Positions 39,571 through 49,452 are shown, numbered from the stretch's first letter. The stretch: DNA of 64,000 nucleotides from Opitutia bacterium (GCA_947452315.1 CANGCX010000003.1:1-64000); one strand, 5' to 3'. A program made the numbers and translations. Notes: a model not told the origin generated them from the sequence alone.

Positions 39571-41115
39571 ATGAACCTCTCCCGTCTCATCGCCCAGCAC
39601 ACGGCTCGGCAGGCTCGTCCTGATTTGTGGTCGCGTCGTGATTTTTTAAAAACGGCGTCAACGGCTACCCTCGCAGCGCTCGCGGCTGGAGCTCCGCGTC
39701 CGCTTTTCGCGGCTGGTGAATTGGAAAAAATCGCGCCCACAGCAGATCGCGTGATTGTGCTTTGGATGGCGGGCGGAATGGCGCACACGGAGACGTTTGA
39801 TCCTAAGCGCTACACGCCTTACGCGCCTGGGCTCGACCCGAATGAAGTATTGAGCACGTTTCCCTCGATCCCGACGAGCGTTGACGGAGTGCATTTTTCG
39901 GCGGGGCTTGAACATCTCGCGCAAGTGATGGATCGCGGGACTTTGATTCGCGGTATGCAAGCGGCGGACCTCGGTTTTATTCTTCACTCGCGTCATCAAT
40001 TTAATTGGCACACAGGCTACGTGCCGCCGCAGACGGTCGCTGCGCCACATATCGGCTCTTGGATGGCGCGCACGCTCGGACCGCTCGATTCGGCGATGCC
40101 GGCATTTATTAACATCGGTCAGCGTTTCGATCTCGGTGAAGGAGAGGAGCTGAAGGCCTTTACTACGGCGGGATTTCTCGGCAGCGAGTATGGCCCTTTC
40201 AACGTGGCCTTCCCAGAGCAGGCAGCTGATGCAGTGCGGCCGCCGTCGGGAATGAGCCCGGGCCGTTTTGCTAATCGGGAAAAATTTTACCGCGAGTTAC
40301 TCGCCGCTAGCCCGATTGGGCGCGAAGGCAGCGGCTTTCAAAAAGATTCGCTCCTGCGTTCGATGGATAACGCGCACCGCCTGCTCAGTTCACCAGCGGC
40401 TAAGGCGTTTGATCTCTCGCTCGAGCCGCTTGATCGAACGCGAAAATATTTTCCTGGTTTTGAGCCCGGCATGCGGTTTGACGCGCCGCGCGATCGTTTT
40501 GGTGCAAAATACGAAGAGAGTATGATCGGGCGGTTTGGTTTGGGATGTTTGCTCGCACGGCGACTCTGCGAAGCGGGAGCACGTTTCATCGAAGTTACGA
40601 CGGAATATATACCCTTTCTCAATTGGGACACGCATGAGAACGGACATGCACGGCTCGTAGGCATGAAGCAGATGATTGATGCGCCCATCGCTCAACTCGT
40701 ACTCGATCTTGAGGAACGTGGAATGTTGGAGCGCACATTAATTGTGATCGCGAGCGAGTTTAGTCGCGACATGATGCTCGAGGGCAAGCCGGAGAAAACC
40801 GTGAAAGACCAAGTGCCAGTGCCGGCAGTGCTCAACGATGCAAAATTCTACGGTATGCACCGGCATTTCACGGCGGCCGGGAGCGTGTTGATGTTTGGTG
40901 GAGGTATGAAGCGCGGCTACGTCCACGGCGTGACTGCGGACGAGCGTCCGTGCAAAACGATTAAAGATCCTGTTACGATCAGTGACCTACATGCGTCAAT
41001 TTATCGTGCGGTCGGAATCCCCGCAAATCACGGTTATGATGTTGAGAAGAGGCCGTTTTACGTGACCGCCGATGGTAAGGGCAAAGCAGTGCGGCCGTTA
41101 TTTGCCCAGGGCTAA
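39571..41115 (+). CDS. DUF1501 family protein (third cassette)
   Basis: LWSRRDFLKTASTATLAALAA Tat-like signal; DRVIVLWMAGGMAHTETFDPK; IVIASEFSRDMMLEGKP. Confidence 0.9.
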   Translation: MNLSRLIAQHTARQARPDLWSRRDFLKTASTATLAALAAGAPRPLFAAGELEKIAPTADRVIVLWMAGGMAHTETFDPKRYTPYAPGLDPNEVLSTFPSIPTSVDGVHFSAGLEHLAQVMDRGTLIRGMQAADLGFILHSRHQFNWHTGYVPPQTVAAPHIGSWMARTLGPLDSAMPAFINIGQRFDLGEGEELKAFTTAGFLGSEYGPFNVAFPEQAADAVRPPSGMSPGRFANREKFYRELLAASPIGREGSGFQKDSLLRSMDNAHRLLSSPAAKAFDLSLEPLDRTRKYFPGFEPGMRFDAPRDRFGAKYEESMIGRFGLGCLLARRLCEAGARFIEVTTEYIPFLNWDTHENGHARLVGMKQMIDAPIAQLVLDLEERGMLERTLIVIASEFSRDMMLEGKPEKTVKDQVPVPAVLNDAKFYGMHRHFTAAGSVLMFGGGMKRGYVHGVTADERPCKTIKDPVTISDLHASIYRAVGIPANHGYDVEKRPFYVTADGKGKAVRPLFAQG

Positions 41116-41165
41116 TAGGCAGCCAAATTTTAGATGTTTTTTTCAACTGATTCCTAATCCACATA

Positions 41166-41975
41166 ATGAAATTCATACTTCTCCTCACCACTTTGATGGT
41201 AACGGCTACGGTTTCCTGCGCCAAGGTCCTTACTCGTAGCATTCCCTACGAACACGCGGGCGTTAAACTCGAAGGCTATATGGCTTACGATGACGCCAAA
41301 GTATCCGCCAAAAATCCTGCGCCCGGCGTGCTCGTAGTGCCGGAGTGGTGGGGCTTAAACGACTACGCGAAAGGTCGCGCCGTCCAGCTTGCGGAGCTTG
41401 GTTATGTGGCGTTTGCGACCGATATGTATGGTGCCGGTATCGTCACTACCGATCCTAAAAAAGCGGGCGAATTGGCCGGACAATTTTACGGAAAACCGCT
41501 AATGGCACAGCGTGCTCGGGCAGGGCTTGATCAGTTACTCGCTTCTGCGCTGGTGGATAAGACACGTTTGGCTTCGATCGGCTATTGCTTTGGTGGAGCG
41601 GTGAGTCAGGCGCTGGCTTACAGTGGTGCGCCCCTCGCGGGCATAGTGAGCTTTCACGGTTCTTTGATTCCGGCTTCGCCGGAGGCCGCGGCGGCGAACA
41701 AGGCCAAATTTCTTGTGTGTCACGGTGCTGTCGATCCGTTCATTAAGCCGGAGGAGCTTGCCGCGTTCTTGAAATCAATGAATGACGGTAAATTTGATTA
41801 TCAATTTGTGAGCTACGCTGGAGCGATCCACGCCTTCACAAATCCGAAGGCGGATGAGATGGCAAAAGCGTCGGGGCTTGTCGGCGGTATCGCTTATAAC
41901 GCGTCGGCGGATCTTCGTTCTTGGGCGCACCTGCGAGGTTTTTTTGATGAGATTTTTTCGGTGAAAAAAGGATGA
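41166..41975 (+). CDS. dienelactone hydrolase family protein (secreted)
   Basis: VPEWWGLNDYAKGRAVQLAELGYVAFATDMYG; IGYCFGGAVSQ nucleophile elbow; GAIHAFTNP. Confidence 0.92.
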   Translation: MKFILLLTTLMVTATVSCAKVLTRSIPYEHAGVKLEGYMAYDDAKVSAKNPAPGVLVVPEWWGLNDYAKGRAVQLAELGYVAFATDMYGAGIVTTDPKKAGELAGQFYGKPLMAQRARAGLDQLLASALVDKTRLASIGYCFGGAVSQALAYSGAPLAGIVSFHGSLIPASPEAAAANKAKFLVCHGAVDPFIKPEELAAFLKSMNDGKFDYQFVSYAGAIHAFTNPKADEMAKASGLVGGIAYNASADLRSWAHLRGFFDEIFSVKKG

Positions 41976-42451
41976 GAATTTTCGTTGCTCACCTACGTCG
42001 GGTATTTGGATCAGCGCTTGCGGGACTCGCGTTAGTGTGTAGCAGCGGTTGCCTTGCCACAAAATTGGTTACAGCCCCGCTCAATCTCGCTGGCACAACA
42101 GTTGGAGTGGCGGGTGACACGGCGGAGGCGGTCTTGAAGACGTCTGGAAAGGTTATCATTGGATCCGTGCGAGCGACGGGTTCGGTCACCGATAAAGGGA
42201 TCACCGCGGCGGGTAAATTGGCTCGCGCGGGGATGGTGACGTTTATCGATGCGGCAAACGGCACGGTGGCGCGTGTGCCGTGGGCGCAAGGCATGGATTT
42301 ATTGGGAGGCGCGCAAGCGGCAAAGGTTCAAGTCGCGATGCGGGCGATCCAAGTCATACGTGCAGGAAAAATAGTGCCCCGTTTGGCGAAGCCCAAAGTT
42401 TCATTGCCGCTTGAAGCAGGTGATGTCGTGCGCGTAGGAGAGGTTGGCTGA
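41972..42451 (+). CDS. hypothetical probable lipoprotein
   Basis: Signal plus cysteine (ALVCSSGCLATK); ATGA overlap with upstream gene. Confidence 0.55.
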   Translation: MRIFVAHLRRVFGSALAGLALVCSSGCLATKLVTAPLNLAGTTVGVAGDTAEAVLKTSGKVIIGSVRATGSVTDKGITAAGKLARAGMVTFIDAANGTVARVPWAQGMDLLGGAQAAKVQVAMRAIQVIRAGKIVPRLAKPKVSLPLEAGDVVRVGEVG

Positions 42452-42455
42452 TATT

Positions 42456-43244
42456 TTAGCCGCGCTGGCCGACGCGGAGGATGTAGCGTCCCGAGCGTCG
42501 GATTAGACGTAGCGGCGCGGCAAACGTAGCGGAGAGTTGCGGCGCTGTGAGTGTGCGGGCACGCGCGCCGGCGGCGACGACTCGGCCGGCGCGCATGAGC
42601 AGCGCGTGGGTGAAACAGGGCAGGATTTCCTCGACGTGGTGCGTGACCAGGACGAGCGCGGGGGTGTTTTTTTGACGCGCGAGCCGATCTAGAAAACGTA
42701 GAAAATCTTCGCGGGCGACGGGATCGAGGCCCGCGCAGGGTTCGTCCAGGATCAAAAGGCGAGGGCGGGCCATGAGGGCGCGGGCTATGAGGACGCGTTG
42801 CCGTTCGCCTTGGGAGAGAAATTGCCACTCACGGTTGACGAGGCGGGCGGCGCCCAGCGAGCGGAGAAGTTTTTTCCCAGCGACAATGTCGGCGCGCGTA
42901 GGTGTAAGCCAAAGATCGAGTTGGGCGTAGCGGCCGCTGATGACCGTTTCGAGGGCGGGCTCGGCGGCGGGCACGCTGGCTTGGAGGGCGCTAGTGACGA
43001 TTCCGATTTGGAGGCGGAGCTCGCGCCAGTCAGTTTCGCCGTAGCGCTGGCCTAATAAAGCGATGTCGCCAGAGCTAGGCGAGAGATAGCCGAGGAGCGC
43101 TTTGAGGAGCGTGGTCTTGCCGCAGCCGTTGCCGCCGAGAATCACCCAGTGTTCGCCGCGTCGGACGCACCAATCGAGGCCGTGGAGAATGACGTTGTCG
43201 CCGCGGGTGACGCGGAGGCTGGAGACTGCGAGTATCGGGGCCAT
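42456..43244 (-). CDS. ABC transporter ATP-binding protein (ModF/YlmA-like)
   Basis: Walker A GGNGCGKTT, signature LSQGERQR, Walker B RLLILDEPCAGLD. Confidence 0.9.
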   Translation of the reverse strand: MAPILAVSSLRVTRGDNVILHGLDWCVRRGEHWVILGGNGCGKTTLLKALLGYLSPSSGDIALLGQRYGETDWRELRLQIGIVTSALQASVPAAEPALETVISGRYAQLDLWLTPTRADIVAGKKLLRSLGAARLVNREWQFLSQGERQRVLIARALMARPRLLILDEPCAGLDPVAREDFLRFLDRLARQKNTPALVLVTHHVEEILPCFTHALLMRAGRVVAAGARARTLTAPQLSATFAAPLRLIRRSGRYILRVGQRG

Positions 43245-43375
43245 GAGAGGGCAGGATGAAATCTGGCGCGGCGCGGCGTCAATCGCCGCAACGGAGGCTA
43301 GGGTTGCGTGGGGGCGCCGGACGGTGCACGGTACGTGTACGCGAGAGTTATTCGCGTTTCAACGCGCATCGAATT

Positions 43376-43747
43376 ATGAGCACCATCACCGTTTACACCT
43401 ACGCGAACTGCGACAGCTGCCGCCGCGCCGTGAAATGGTTGCGGGCGCAAAGATTGGTGTTTGTAGAAAAACCAATCCGTGAAACACCACCGAGCGCGAC
43501 GGAATTGAAGGCGATGTTGGCGGTGCAGGGCGGGGAGTTGCGGAAACTTTTTAATACCTCTGGTTTGGACTATCGAGCTCAGGGACTCGGGGCGAAGTTA
43601 TCGACGATGATCGAGGCGGATGCGCTGAGGTTGCTCGCCGGCAATGGTAATCTCGTTAAACGCCCTTTCTTGTGGCGCGCGCCGGATCAAGTAGGTTTGG
43701 TGGGTTTTGACGAGGCGCTCTGGAGTGCGGCGTTACTCACCACATGA
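43376..43747 (+). CDS. Spx/ArsC/MgsR family thioredoxin-fold protein
   Basis: TVYTYANCDSCRRAVKWL, LRKLFNTSGLDYR, LVKRPFL. Confidence 0.88.
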   Translation: MSTITVYTYANCDSCRRAVKWLRAQRLVFVEKPIRETPPSATELKAMLAVQGGELRKLFNTSGLDYRAQGLGAKLSTMIEADALRLLAGNGNLVKRPFLWRAPDQVGLVGFDEALWSAALLTT

Positions 43748-44274
43748 TCACCTCCGAGCCCAAGGTGATCGAATTGCGGATGCGTGAGATCGCCCAGCTA
43801 TTTAATTCGCTGGATCCTTCGCCATTTCTTGAGCGCGACTTGGATGCCAACGCCGAGGAATTTATTGTGAGCTGGGCGGCGGAGATACCAATTCACTACG
43901 AGCTGAGGTTGGTGATTCATCTGGCTTCATCACCCACGCCGACGGTCGATGTACGCGAGGCGGTGCGCAGTTATTTTCAACATCGGGCGGAGCACAAGCA
44001 GCGGGAGTTCTCTCAATTGTTGTGGCGTGGGCGGTTGAGTCTTTTGGTGGGGGTATTGTTTCTGGCGGCCTGTTTAGGCGGAGCGGAGTTAGTGAAATTA
44101 TTATCCGTGGGTGCCGTAGAGAGAATGGTGCGCGAGGGGTTACTTATTGTGGGTTGGGTTGCGATGTGGCGGCCCTTAGAGATTTATTTGTATGATTGGT
44201 GGCCTTTACGCACTGAACGGAGGAATTTGCAGCGGCTTGCGCGAATGGAAGTAACTGTCATAGTCCCTGCTTAA
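43744..44274 (+). CDS. hypothetical membrane protein (about 2 TM)
   Basis: Overlaps upstream stop (ATGA); hydrophobic segments. Confidence 0.6.
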   Translation: MITSEPKVIELRMREIAQLFNSLDPSPFLERDLDANAEEFIVSWAAEIPIHYELRLVIHLASSPTPTVDVREAVRSYFQHRAEHKQREFSQLLWRGRLSLLVGVLFLAACLGGAELVKLLSVGAVERMVREGLLIVGWVAMWRPLEIYLYDWWPLRTERRNLQRLARMEVTVIVPA

Positions 44275-44279
44275 TCGTT

Positions 44280-44528
44280 ATGAATCCGCTGCAATCCACC
44301 GTTCGCTGGCTCGCCACGCACACGTTATTTCCTGTGAGTCGGCTCGATGCGCGTGCGGAGGCCATGATCTGCGTCTCTGCGCTCGCGGCGGCCGAAGAGG
44401 CGGCGGCTATGGCGGCCACGAGGCACTTGGTGAAGTCGCGCGATACCGCCAAGGATGCGGCGCTGCGCTCATACAATCACCGTCGCAATATGGTTCATTA
44501 CGTCTGCGATAACGCGGCAAAGGTCTGA
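44280..44528 (+). CDS. small hypothetical protein
   Basis: 82-aa ORF in line with upstream genes; no recognised family. Confidence 0.45.
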   Translation: MNPLQSTVRWLATHTLFPVSRLDARAEAMICVSALAAAEEAAAMAATRHLVKSRDTAKDAALRSYNHRRNMVHYVCDNAAKV

Positions 44529-44593
44529 GCTAGAGCGAGCATTGGCTTAGCTACGCGACGCGGCCTCAGCGTGACGTTGATCCGTTTTTCATA

Positions 44594-45400
44594 ATGACGC
44601 TTTTCGACTCCCACACGCATTTGGAATCGTTCGCCGAACGCGGTGAAGTTGCGGCTGTGTTGGAACGTGCGGCGGTGGCGGGGGTCGCGGAGATGATCGC
44701 GATCGGTACCTCGCTGGAGGATTGGGCGCTTTATCGAAAATTGACTGCTGAGCACGTCGGCCGCGTGCATTACACAGTAGGGCTGCACCCGTGCGCGGTG
44801 GAGGCGAACTGGGCGTCAGCGGTGGGGCAGATTGAGGCGTTTTGGAAGGACGGCGCGGTGACGTCTCGACCGGTCGGGCTCGGTGAGTGCGGTTTGGACC
44901 GGTTTCATCTGCCAAAGGAGGATTTAGTGAAAGCCGGGGAGATTTTTGCGTGGCAGCGGGCGGCGTTTATCGCGCAGTTGGAGATCGCGCGGACACTGAG
45001 TTGTCCGCTGATTGTGCACTCGCGCGGGGCTTTTCAGGAGTGTGTGGATTTGATTGATGCGAGTGGTGTCGCGTGGGAGCGGGTGGTGTTTCACTGCTTC
45101 ACGGAAGGAGTCGCAGAGATGGCGGAGTTGCAGCGTCGTGGGGGCTATGGGTCGTTTACGGGTGTCTTAACTTACAAATCTGCGGACAACGTTCGGGCTG
45201 CGGCACGGGCGCAAGGTTTGGGGCGCTTGATGCTTGAGACGGACGCGCCGTACCTGACGCCGATGCCGCATCGGGGCAAGCCGAACGAGCCGGCATTTTT
45301 GCGCCACACAGCGGAATTTGCTGCGGGAGTCTTTGGGGTGAGCGTGGAGGAAATTGCAACGACGACGACGACGACGGCGCGGCGGTTTTTCGGGCTTTGA
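44594..45400 (+). CDS. tatD: TatD family metal-dependent hydrolase
   Basis: FDSHTHLE, VGLHPCAVE, GLGECGLDRF, HCFTE, LMLETDAPYLTP. Confidence 0.95.
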   Translation: MTLFDSHTHLESFAERGEVAAVLERAAVAGVAEMIAIGTSLEDWALYRKLTAEHVGRVHYTVGLHPCAVEANWASAVGQIEAFWKDGAVTSRPVGLGECGLDRFHLPKEDLVKAGEIFAWQRAAFIAQLEIARTLSCPLIVHSRGAFQECVDLIDASGVAWERVVFHCFTEGVAEMAELQRRGGYGSFTGVLTYKSADNVRAAARAQGLGRLMLETDAPYLTPMPHRGKPNEPAFLRHTAEFAAGVFGVSVEEIATTTTTTARRFFGL

Positions 45401-45410
45401 CGTCGGGCAC

Positions 45411-45436
45411 AAAAAAGGCGGCCTTAGAGGGCCGCC
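45411..45436 (-). terminator. intrinsic terminator of ptsH (minus strand)
   Basis: GGCGGCC-TTAGAG-GGCCGCC perfect 7-bp stem; on the minus strand followed directly by TTTTTT. Confidence 0.85.
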
Positions 45437-45465
45437 GGAAAGGCAAGGGTCGGGGAAGCTGGCGT

Positions 45466-45768
45466 TCAGGCTTCGTCGAATTTTTTGGCGAAGAGCGCGT
45501 CGAGTTCGGCGAGCATCTGGGCGGCGTCATCGCCGTTGGCTAGGAACTTGACCTTGGAGCCGTTGCAGGCGGCGAGCATCATCAGGCCCATGATGCTCTT
45601 GCCGTTGACCTGTTCCTCGTCCTTTTCGACAAAGACATCGGCTTTGAACTTGTTGGTGATGCGGACGATCATCGCTGCAGGACGGGCGTGGATGCCCATC
45701 TTATTCTGCACGATCAACTCCTTGGTGAGAGGTTGGGTGGCAGAGGGTATGGCGTCGCTTTTGTTCAT
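45466..45768 (-). CDS. ptsH: HPr phosphocarrier protein
   Basis: NKMGIHARPAAMIV (His15 motif) and VNGKSIMGLMMLAA (Ser46 motif); start reset to ATG 45768. Confidence 0.93.
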   Translation of the reverse strand: MNKSDAIPSATQPLTKELIVQNKMGIHARPAAMIVRITNKFKADVFVEKDEEQVNGKSIMGLMMLAACNGSKVKFLANGDDAAQMLAELDALFAKKFDEA

Positions 45769-45853
45769 GCAGGAGTGGCGGGACTGAGGGATCAACATCT
45801 AGATGCTTACCTCGGCTTGCAACCTCAAAGCCGGGCGTTACGGTGGTGGGGCG

Positions 45854-46600
45854 ATGTCGAAACTAGCGCTCGTCGTTCCCTGCCGCCTCGAATCTACCCG
45901 CTTCCCGCGCAAGCTCTTGCACGAGATTAGGGGTAAGCCGCTGCTGCTCTGGGTGGCAGAACGCATCGCGCGCGAGGCGCCAGAGATTCCTTTGTATTTT
46001 GCGGTGGATCATGAGCTTTTGCGTGATTGCGTGGAGTCGCGGGGGTTTCGGGCAATTATGACCCGCCCTGACCATGCGAGCGGTACGGATCGGTTGGCGG
46101 AGGCTAATGCGGTGATCGGTGCTGATCGGGTGATCAACGTGCAGGCGGATGAGCCATTGGTCTCGGCGCGGCAGATCCGAGCTTTGGCGGAATTGATTGC
46201 GGGTCCGGCAGATATGGCGACTTTGGCGACGCCGTTCACAACGGCGGCAGACTTTGCGAATCCGAATCAAGTGAAGGTGGTATTGGCGCCAGGCGCGCAG
46301 CAGGCTTTGTATTTTTCGCGCTCGCCGATCCCTTACGCGCGGGATTTGGGTGGACGGGTGGACGATGCGTGGGTGCGGGTGAATCCGTGTTTCAGGCACC
46401 TCGGCCTTTATGCTTACAAGACGGCATTATTGCAGAAATTCGCCAGTTTACCGGTCGGTCGTTTGGAGCAGATCGAGAAATTGGAACAACTCCGCGTGCT
46501 TGAAAATGGCTACACGATCGCATGCGGGCTGACGGTGGATCCGACAATCGGCGTTGATACGCCGGAAGACGCTGAGAAATTCGAGCGTTGGCTCGGCTGA
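45854..46600 (+). CDS. kdsB: 3-deoxy-manno-octulosonate cytidylyltransferase
   Basis: [43 protein letters not shown]; start reset to ATG 45854. Confidence 0.95.
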   Translation: MSKLALVVPCRLESTRFPRKLLHEIRGKPLLLWVAERIAREAPEIPLYFAVDHELLRDCVESRGFRAIMTRPDHASGTDRLAEANAVIGADRVINVQADEPLVSARQIRALAELIAGPADMATLATPFTTAADFANPNQVKVVLAPGAQQALYFSRSPIPYARDLGGRVDDAWVRVNPCFRHLGLYAYKTALLQKFASLPVGRLEQIEKLEQLRVLENGYTIACGLTVDPTIGVDTPEDAEKFERWLG

Positions 46601-46656
46601 AGATCGAGCTGACGCGTTTTTTTAACCAATGGGCAGGCTAGGACCTGCTCAAACGA

Positions 46657-47829
46657 TTAGATTTTACCAGCTTTGCGGGCAGCTACCATGTTGTAAAAGT
46701 CGATAAAGAGTGGATCGGCGTCGTTCGGTCCGGGGGCGGCTTCGGGGTGGTATTGGACGCTAAAGACTGGAAGTTTGGTGTGGCGCAGGCCTTCTACGGT
46801 GTTGTCGTTGAGGTTGATCTCAGTGACCTTGGCGCCGTTTTTCTCGAGGCTGGCAGGGTCGGTGGCGAAACCGTGGTTTTGAGCGGTGATGGAGACTTTA
46901 CCGGTCTCGAGGTTTTTTACTGGTTGGTTGCCGCCGCGATGGCCGAATTTGAGTTTAAACGTCGTGCCGCCGAGGGCGTGCGTGAGCATTTGGTGACCGA
47001 GGCAGATGCCGAAAATAGGGTAATCGGGAATAAGCTTTGTCACGGTTTGGTGGACATAGCTGAGGGCCGCGGGATCGCCGGGGCCGTTGGATAGGAATAC
47101 CGCGTCGACATTATGCTCGCGGATTTCTTCGGCGCGGGTTGTGGCCGGGAACACGTGGACATCGAATCCGTGGCGGACGAGTTTACGAAAGATGGTGTGT
47201 TTCGCACCGAAATCGAAGGCGGCGACTTTGAAGCGCTTTGCCGGTGGGGGCGGAGCTTTGAAGGTGGTGCCGACGGGCAGGTATGCTGCGTTATAGTTCG
47301 AGGCGTCGCTCGCGGACCAGAGGTAGGGAGCTTTGCAGGTGACGTCTTTGACGTAGTCAGAACCGGCCATGTCGCGCCAGGAGCGGGCGATTTTCACGGC
47401 TTCTTCGTCGGAGAGAGGCAATGTGCTAAGGCAGCTCTTCATCGCTCCGTCCACGCGAAGTTTTTTGGTGAGAGCGCGGGTATCGATCTCGGCTAGGCCA
47501 GGGATGCCGTTTTTTGCTAGGTAGGCGTCGAGGGAGATTTCGCTCCGCCAGTTAGAGACAACGGGTGAAAGTTCGCGGATGACAAAGCCGGCGCACTTAG
47601 GGCCGGAGGATTCCTCGTCGGCGGGCGTGAGACCGTAATTGCCCACTTGCACAGCGGTCATGGTCACAATTTGGCCGAAGTACGACGGATCGGTGATGAT
47701 CTCCTGATAACCGGTCATGGAGGTGTTGAAAACGCATTCTCCGGCTATGGTGGCGGCGGCACCAAATGCACGGCCGCGAAACACGCTGCCATCTTCAAGG
47801 GCTAGGACTCCGGGTTTGAACGTGGACAT
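46657..47829 (-). CDS. carA: carbamoyl-phosphate synthase small subunit
   Basis: ALEDGSVFRG, FNTSMTGYQEI, PIFGICLGHQML glutaminase motif; start reset to ATG 47829. Confidence 0.96.
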   Translation of the reverse strand: MSTFKPGVLALEDGSVFRGRAFGAAATIAGECVFNTSMTGYQEIITDPSYFGQIVTMTAVQVGNYGLTPADEESSGPKCAGFVIRELSPVVSNWRSEISLDAYLAKNGIPGLAEIDTRALTKKLRVDGAMKSCLSTLPLSDEEAVKIARSWRDMAGSDYVKDVTCKAPYLWSASDASNYNAAYLPVGTTFKAPPPPAKRFKVAAFDFGAKHTIFRKLVRHGFDVHVFPATTRAEEIREHNVDAVFLSNGPGDPAALSYVHQTVTKLIPDYPIFGICLGHQMLTHALGGTTFKLKFGHRGGNQPVKNLETGKVSITAQNHGFATDPASLEKNGAKVTEINLNDNTVEGLRHTKLPVFSVQYHPEAAPGPNDADPLFIDFYNMVAARKAGKI

Positions 47830-48002
47830 TAAAGCCGAACGAAAAGACGTCGTGTGCCCCGTGCCAAGGGTTTTGTGCACCTACGAGTCACTTGGGATGG
47901 AAAAAATCTGAACGGCTTGGGCTGTGTAAGAATTGCTAGGAATCGCGTTGGCCATTTGACAGCGATGGTTAGGCGCCTAATCGTCTCGTTCCTCCACCCT
48001 CG

Positions 48003-49226
48003 ATGCCCTACACTGAAGATCGCTCCGCCTGGTATGAAGGCCAAGGCCTCTGGCAACATGTCCCCGCGAGCGACTGGAACGATTGGGTTTGGCAGCTTAA
48101 GAACCGTCTGACGAGCGTCGCCCAGCTCGAGGAGCATATGACGCTGACCCCTGATGAGAAGGCTGGATGCCTCTTCGCCAGTCACAAACTCGCCCTAGCG
48201 ATCACGCCGTACTTTTTTAATCTTATAGACCGTAATGACCCGCAATGTCCTATTCGCCAACAGGTGATTCCGCGCGGTGGGGAAGCGATCCTCAGCGAGG
48301 AAGAGACGCTCGATTCACTCGGTGAAGACGAACATTCACCGGTCCCTGGTTTGGTGCATCGTTATCCTGATCGCGTGTTATTTTTGGTGACCGATAGGTG
48401 CGCTGCGTATTGCCGCTATTGCACGCGAAGCCGTCTGGTTTCCAACGCTCAGGATTACAATTTTCACCCCGAATTTGAGCAAGGGCTGCGCTACATCGAA
48501 AATCATCCGGAAGTCCGCGATGTGCTGATTTCAGGCGGTGATCCGTTGCTGCTGTCGGATAAGAAACTCGATCACTTGTTCGGGCGATTGCGCGCGATCA
48601 AGCATGTGGAGTTTATTCGAATCGGCTCGCGCATCCCGGTGTTTTTACCGCAGCGCATCACGCCGGAGCTGTGTGAGATTTTTAAAAAACACGGGCCGAT
48701 CTGGATGAGTATCCATACTAATCACCCGAAGGAAGCTACAGCGGAGCTACGGGCTGCGTGCGAGCGCTTGTCGTTCGCTGGTGTGCCCCTAGGTAACCAG
48801 ACGGTTTTACTCAAAGGCATCAACGACGACGTCGAAATCATGAAGGCTCTTATGCACCGCTTGTTACGGATGCGGGTGCGGCCTTATTATATCTACCAAA
48901 TGGATCTGATTACGGGTGGAGCACACTTCAAAGTGGATGTGCGCAAAGGTATCGAGATCATCCGAGCTTTACGCGGGCACACGACGGGTTACGCCGTACC
49001 GCAGTACGTGATCGATGCACCGGGTGGCGGGGGCAAGGTACCCATCAATCCCGACTACGTCGAAAAAATCTCCGATACCGAGGTCGTATTCCGCAATTAC
49101 GAGGGCCAGCAATTTCGTTATCCGCTGACGCATACGCCGCGTCCGGCTGGAAATGATGGAGAATTATCCGGAGTCGGTGCTCCTGAAGCTTCCTCAGGGC
49201 TCGCCTCTTCTATCTTTAAGGACTGA
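48003..49226 (+). CDS. kamA: lysine 2,3-aminomutase family radical SAM enzyme
   Basis: CAAYCRYC radical-SAM motif, DVLISGGDPLLL, VQYVIDAPGGGGKVPINP-type PLP region. Confidence 0.88.
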   Translation: MPYTEDRSAWYEGQGLWQHVPASDWNDWVWQLKNRLTSVAQLEEHMTLTPDEKAGCLFASHKLALAITPYFFNLIDRNDPQCPIRQQVIPRGGEAILSEEETLDSLGEDEHSPVPGLVHRYPDRVLFLVTDRCAAYCRYCTRSRLVSNAQDYNFHPEFEQGLRYIENHPEVRDVLISGGDPLLLSDKKLDHLFGRLRAIKHVEFIRIGSRIPVFLPQRITPELCEIFKKHGPIWMSIHTNHPKEATAELRAACERLSFAGVPLGNQTVLLKGINDDVEIMKALMHRLLRMRVRPYYIYQMDLITGGAHFKVDVRKGIEIIRALRGHTTGYAVPQYVIDAPGGGGKVPINPDYVEKISDTEVVFRNYEGQQFRYPLTHTPRPAGNDGELSGVGAPEASSGLASSIFKD

Positions 49227-49260
49227 AGGATAGTAGGTTAAGATTTTCGTTTCTTTCGGT

Positions 49261-49410
49261 AGATTTTTTTGAGCGTTTTGCGCTTTTCCGCATCTATCTC
49301 CGTGCAGTTAGCCACGTCCTGGTAAGACGCTGGTCGTTAGCAGTTCTTAAGGTTTGCTTGGTGTTAGGTCACAAGAGCCGTCCCTTAATCGGGGCGGCTT
49401 TCGTGTTTTC
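49261..49410 (+). ncRNA. candidate structured RNA, copy A (promoter-like block + hairpin + linker + terminator)
   Basis: High similarity to copy B 192 bp downstream; hairpin CCACGTC-CTGGTAA-GACGcTGG; 19-nt invariant GGTTTGCTTGGTGTTAGGT; terminator 49376-49399. Confidence 0.72.
49376..49409 (+). terminator. intrinsic terminator, copy A
   Basis: AGCCGTCCC-TTAATC-GGGGCGGCT 9-bp stem followed by TTTCGTGTTTT. Confidence 0.7.
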
Positions 49411-49452
49411 AGAGGGCGAACAGGGTGAAACAGCGTCACCTAATTTATTTTT

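Noticed and set aside
42445-42470. GGCT...AGCC hairpin between convergent 42451 and 42456 genes
   Set aside because: 4-bp stem, too weak to support as a terminator
46601-46656. Weak hairpin GCAGG...CCTGC between kdsB and carA as terminator
   Set aside because: Only about 5 bp stem and no properly placed T-tract
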